Below are positions 62,317 to 64,000 of a DNA stretch of 64,000 nt, piece by piece. The position numbers were made by a program, and so were the translations under genes. The stretch is from Thioalkalivibrio sp. ALJ3 (GTDB lineage: Bacteria; Pseudomonadota; Gammaproteobacteria; Ectothiorhodospirales; Ectothiorhodospiraceae): the NCBI RefSeq assembly GCF_000377205.1, contig NZ_KB897908.1, forward strand, positions 222,202-286,201, written 5' to 3'. A model generated the notes under the pieces. The model made no database searches and was not told where the DNA came from. It saw only the letters and a list, made by a program, of their open reading frames with translations. Numbering within the stretch: position 1 is the first letter of the stretch; each line of letters begins with the position of its first letter.

Positions 62317-62510
62317 TCGTCGGGCCGGTATCCGGACTCGCGTGCGGGCGCAGGTTCACCCAGGCAGGCCGCCTTCCCACGGGCTGGGACCGCAGTGGCA
62401 CTAATTGGCCTGTCTCTACACGCTCACCGTTGCGGGGGCAGTCCCGGGTTTGGCGCTTGCTGTAAACACAACCACCTCACCGGGTTCCCGTTTAACACCT
62501 TGACCTGAAT
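62317..62510 (-). promoter_or_regulatory. Cobalamin riboswitch upstream of the TonB receptor
   Basis: Read on the minus strand the aptamer blocks are TTAAACGGGAACCCGGTG, GGGACTGCCCCCGCAACGGT, GTGCCACTGCGGTCCCAGCC with GGGAAGGCGG, and GAGTCCGGATACCGGCCCG. All conserved elements of the cobalamin class are present, including the B12-box region. The receptor start is about 200 nt downstream. B12 would be expected to lower receptor and PepSY gene expression. Confidence 0.93.
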
Positions 62511-62540
62511 GGCCAAGGGGCACCCGAGAGCGAGGCTTGG

Positions 62541-62569
62541 ATGTTAGTGCAATACAGTGTCGGGTTCAA
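62541..62569 (-). promoter_or_regulatory. Promoter of the receptor-PepSY operon
   Basis: On the minus strand TTGAAC and TAACAT are separated by exactly 17 bp and lie about 30 nt before the riboswitch aptamer. Confidence 0.5.
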
Positions 62570-62723
62570 AGAATGGCGTGAGCAGCCCCAAACACAATGA
62601 GCGAGCTGTGTTCATGTAATTTTGCCGTGACGTCAGGCATTGCGATCGGGTTTTGTCGAATGACAAAAAAGACTCGACGCAGTGGGGGATCGAGATGCGA
62701 CGTTGGGGGGAAGGTCAAGAAAA

Positions 62724-62800
62724 TGGTGTCCCCGGCAGGATTCGAACCTGCGACCTGCCCCTTAGGAGGGGGCTGCTCTATCCAGCTGAGCTACGGAGAC
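62724..62800 (-). tRNA. tRNA-Arg (anticodon CCT)
   Basis: The 77-nt gene folds as a cloverleaf: acceptor GTCTCCG paired with CGGGGAC, D-arm AGCTCAGCTGGATAGAGC, anticodon stem CCCC/GGGG with loop CTCCTAA (anticodon CCT, Arg AGG codon), T-arm GCAGGTTCGAATCCTGC, discriminator A and an encoded CCA. It stands alone between the receptor leader and the HPP gene. Confidence 0.96.
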
Positions 62801-62863
62801 AATCGCGTCGCGAGTATAAGCGCGCGGCAGGATTCGCGCCAAAGGGGCGGGGCCTCGAAGTGG

Positions 62864-63781
62864 CTACTGCGACGGCCATTCGCGTGCATCCACGCGGTGG
62901 TGTGCCCAGGCGACAAAGTCCGCGACGGGGCAGTGGCCTTCCTCGGGTACGCCTGCGCCGCTGATCACGCGATACGTGACCTGACCATCGTCCCGTGCGA
63001 GGACCTTGCGTACACTCCAGGCGCCGTCCTGCGCACCATTGCTGTAGCACTGCCCGGACTGAATGTCGTCGAGCTCGATGGCATCCGGGTGCTCGTGATG
63101 ACGCCGCGCCAGGAGATACAGACGCGCAAGGTCGTCTTCGGTCAGGTCGAGGTACAGATTGAGATCGCGCATCGCGTGCTCCAGATCGGCCTGGCTCATG
63201 CCCGAGCGCTCCAGTGCGCCGGATGGGTCTGTAGGCGAGGGCTCGCTCAGTCGCGCCAGGGCGGCCGGATAGCGGCGCCAGGGAAACGGGTAGTTGATCG
63301 CGACCGCGACCAGCAACATGACGGCCACACTGGAGAGGACCGGGTGCAGGATGAACAGTAGGCCCAGTTCTTCGACCGAGGCGCCGCCGATCACGGCATA
63401 CAACGCCGTTGCACCCCCGGGAGGGTGCAGGCAGCGCAGGTAGTACATCGCATAGACAGTGAGACCGACCGCGAGCGCGGCCGCTACTAGCGGGTGATCC
63501 ACCGCGTGTCGAACGGCGACCCCGACCATGGCAGCAATCGCGTGGCCACCGAGCACATTCCAGGGTTGCGAAAGCGCGGCCCGAGGTGCGGCGAAGAGCA
63601 GGACCGCGGTCGCCCCCAGAGAGGCCAGGATGAGGCCATTGATCCCGCTCTCGGTAACGGAAGCCGCGACTTCCAGTGAAAGGTACAGCCCGATCACCGC
63701 GCCCACCAGAGCGATCAGCTTGTCCTTGTGGTTGGTGGTGTCGAGAAAGTCGCCGAGAAAGAGGTCGCGTCCGATGCGCAT
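62864..63781 (-). CDS. HPP family integral membrane protein with C-terminal soluble domain
   Basis: The 305-residue protein starts with an HPP domain of about 165 residues and four or five transmembrane helices. The signature RCLHPPGGATALYAVIGG at about 116-133 gives the family its name. The last 140 residues are soluble (MSQADLEHAMRDLNLYLDLTEDDL, then a small beta-rich part), where other members have CBS domains; I see no clear CBS motif. HPP proteins have been linked to nitrite transport in plastids. ATG 63781 lies three bases from a MITE-like repeat, so the native ribosome site may be lost. Confidence 0.82.
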   Translation of the reverse strand: MRIGRDLFLGDFLDTTNHKDKLIALVGAVIGLYLSLEVAASVTESGINGLILASLGATAVLLFAAPRAALSQPWNVLGGHAIAAMVGVAVRHAVDHPLVAAALAVGLTVYAMYYLRCLHPPGGATALYAVIGGASVEELGLLFILHPVLSSVAVMLLVAVAINYPFPWRRYPAALARLSEPSPTDPSGALERSGMSQADLEHAMRDLNLYLDLTEDDLARLYLLARRHHEHPDAIELDDIQSGQCYSNGAQDGAWSVRKVLARDDGQVTYRVISGAGVPEEGHCPVADFVAWAHHRVDAREWPSQ

Positions 63782-63784
63782 GTC

Positions 63785-64000
63785 TAGGGAGACGCTGATT
63801 TAATCGCGCGTCCGCGCTCGAGTCGCTTTTGCGTGGGAACAAGGCGCGGTGACTGCCGTGCAGTCATTCTGCACAAAGGAGCCGCAACGCCGTTCCCGCG
63901 CAAAAGCGGCCGAGCCCCTGCTTTCAATGGCTTGTGGGGTTGGTGCCCCCTGTTCCCCGATCCTGCGTTGCGCCGCTTGCGGGTAGAACCACTACCCGCT
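63785..64000. mobile_element. MITE-like element, copy 3 (composite, runs off the window end)
   Basis: The left end TAGGGAGACGCTGATTTAAT is at 63785. The next 100 bp match the inside of copy 1 (CTCGAGTCGCTTTTGCGTG, then GGAGCCGCAACGC). From about 63,909 the sequence is the reverse complement of the right part of copy 2 (CCCCTGCTTTCAATGGCTTG ... TTGCGGGTAGAACCACTACC). It is thus a nested or recombined version of the other two and is cut off at base 64,000. Confidence 0.75.

Overview
The window is a high-GC chromosomal segment of a gammaproteobacterium. The order lpxD-fabZ-lpxA ... rnhB-dnaE-accA-tilS ... pyrG-kdsA-eno-ftsB-ispD-ispF is the classical gammaproteobacterial one. Genes are packed with ATGA/GTGA overlaps and many proteins are acidic. 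This fits a haloalkaliphilic member of the Ectothiorhodospiraceae such as Thioalkalivibrio; the genus is inference. No rRNA, CRISPR array, prophage or intact transposase gene was seen.

Layout. 0-7 kb: outer-membrane assembly and lipid A (bamA 3' part, skp, lpxD, fabZ, lpxA), then an inverted block with lpxB and two genes resembling gnnB and gnnA, which predicts 2,3-diamino-sugar lipid A. 7-13.5 kb: rnhB, dnaE, accA, tilS. 13.6-18 kb: a complete SiaABCD-type c-di-GMP switch led by a periplasmic binding-protein gene. 18-26 kb: pyrG, kdsA, eno, ftsB, ispD, ispF, a VOC protein, glpK, pirin. 27-37.4 kb: a vitamin B12 island, with a BtuFCD-type importer reading left and, from the same intergenic region, a cobalamin riboswitch driving bluB-cbiB-cobD-cobQ-cobU-cobT-cobC-cobS. 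37.5-42.5 kb: a YIP1-like membrane protein, a flagellin with a sigma-28 promoter, and relA. 42.6-54 kb: a lipase-like hydrolase, a chorismatase with a UbiE-like methyltransferase, a 5'-truncated DUF167 gene, pyrC, macrodomain, radical SAM, DUF432-MscS pair, secreted nuclease, nsrR, and a UppP homologue lacking its usual glutamates. 54-58.5 kb: YbbA/YbbP-type ABC system divergent from tesA. 58.5-64 kb: a TonB receptor plus PepSY membrane protein behind a second cobalamin riboswitch, tRNA-Arg(CCT), and an HPP membrane protein.

The sequence is decorated with non-coding repeats: three copies of a MITE-like element (26.8, 45.3 and 63.8 kb) with ends near TAGGGAGACGCTGATT, two shorter inverted repeats with related ends (47.9, 58.1 kb), and three REP/BIME-like pairs (25.7, 36.5, 38.1 kb). 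Several of these sit exactly at gene ends: they supply stop codons, abut a start codon, and appear to have removed the 5' end of one gene.

Functional threads: envelope biogenesis (BamA, Skp, Lpx, KdsA, UppP); B12 acquisition, lower-ligand synthesis and nucleotide-loop assembly under two riboswitches; and a motility/biofilm theme (flagellin, Sia module, RelA).
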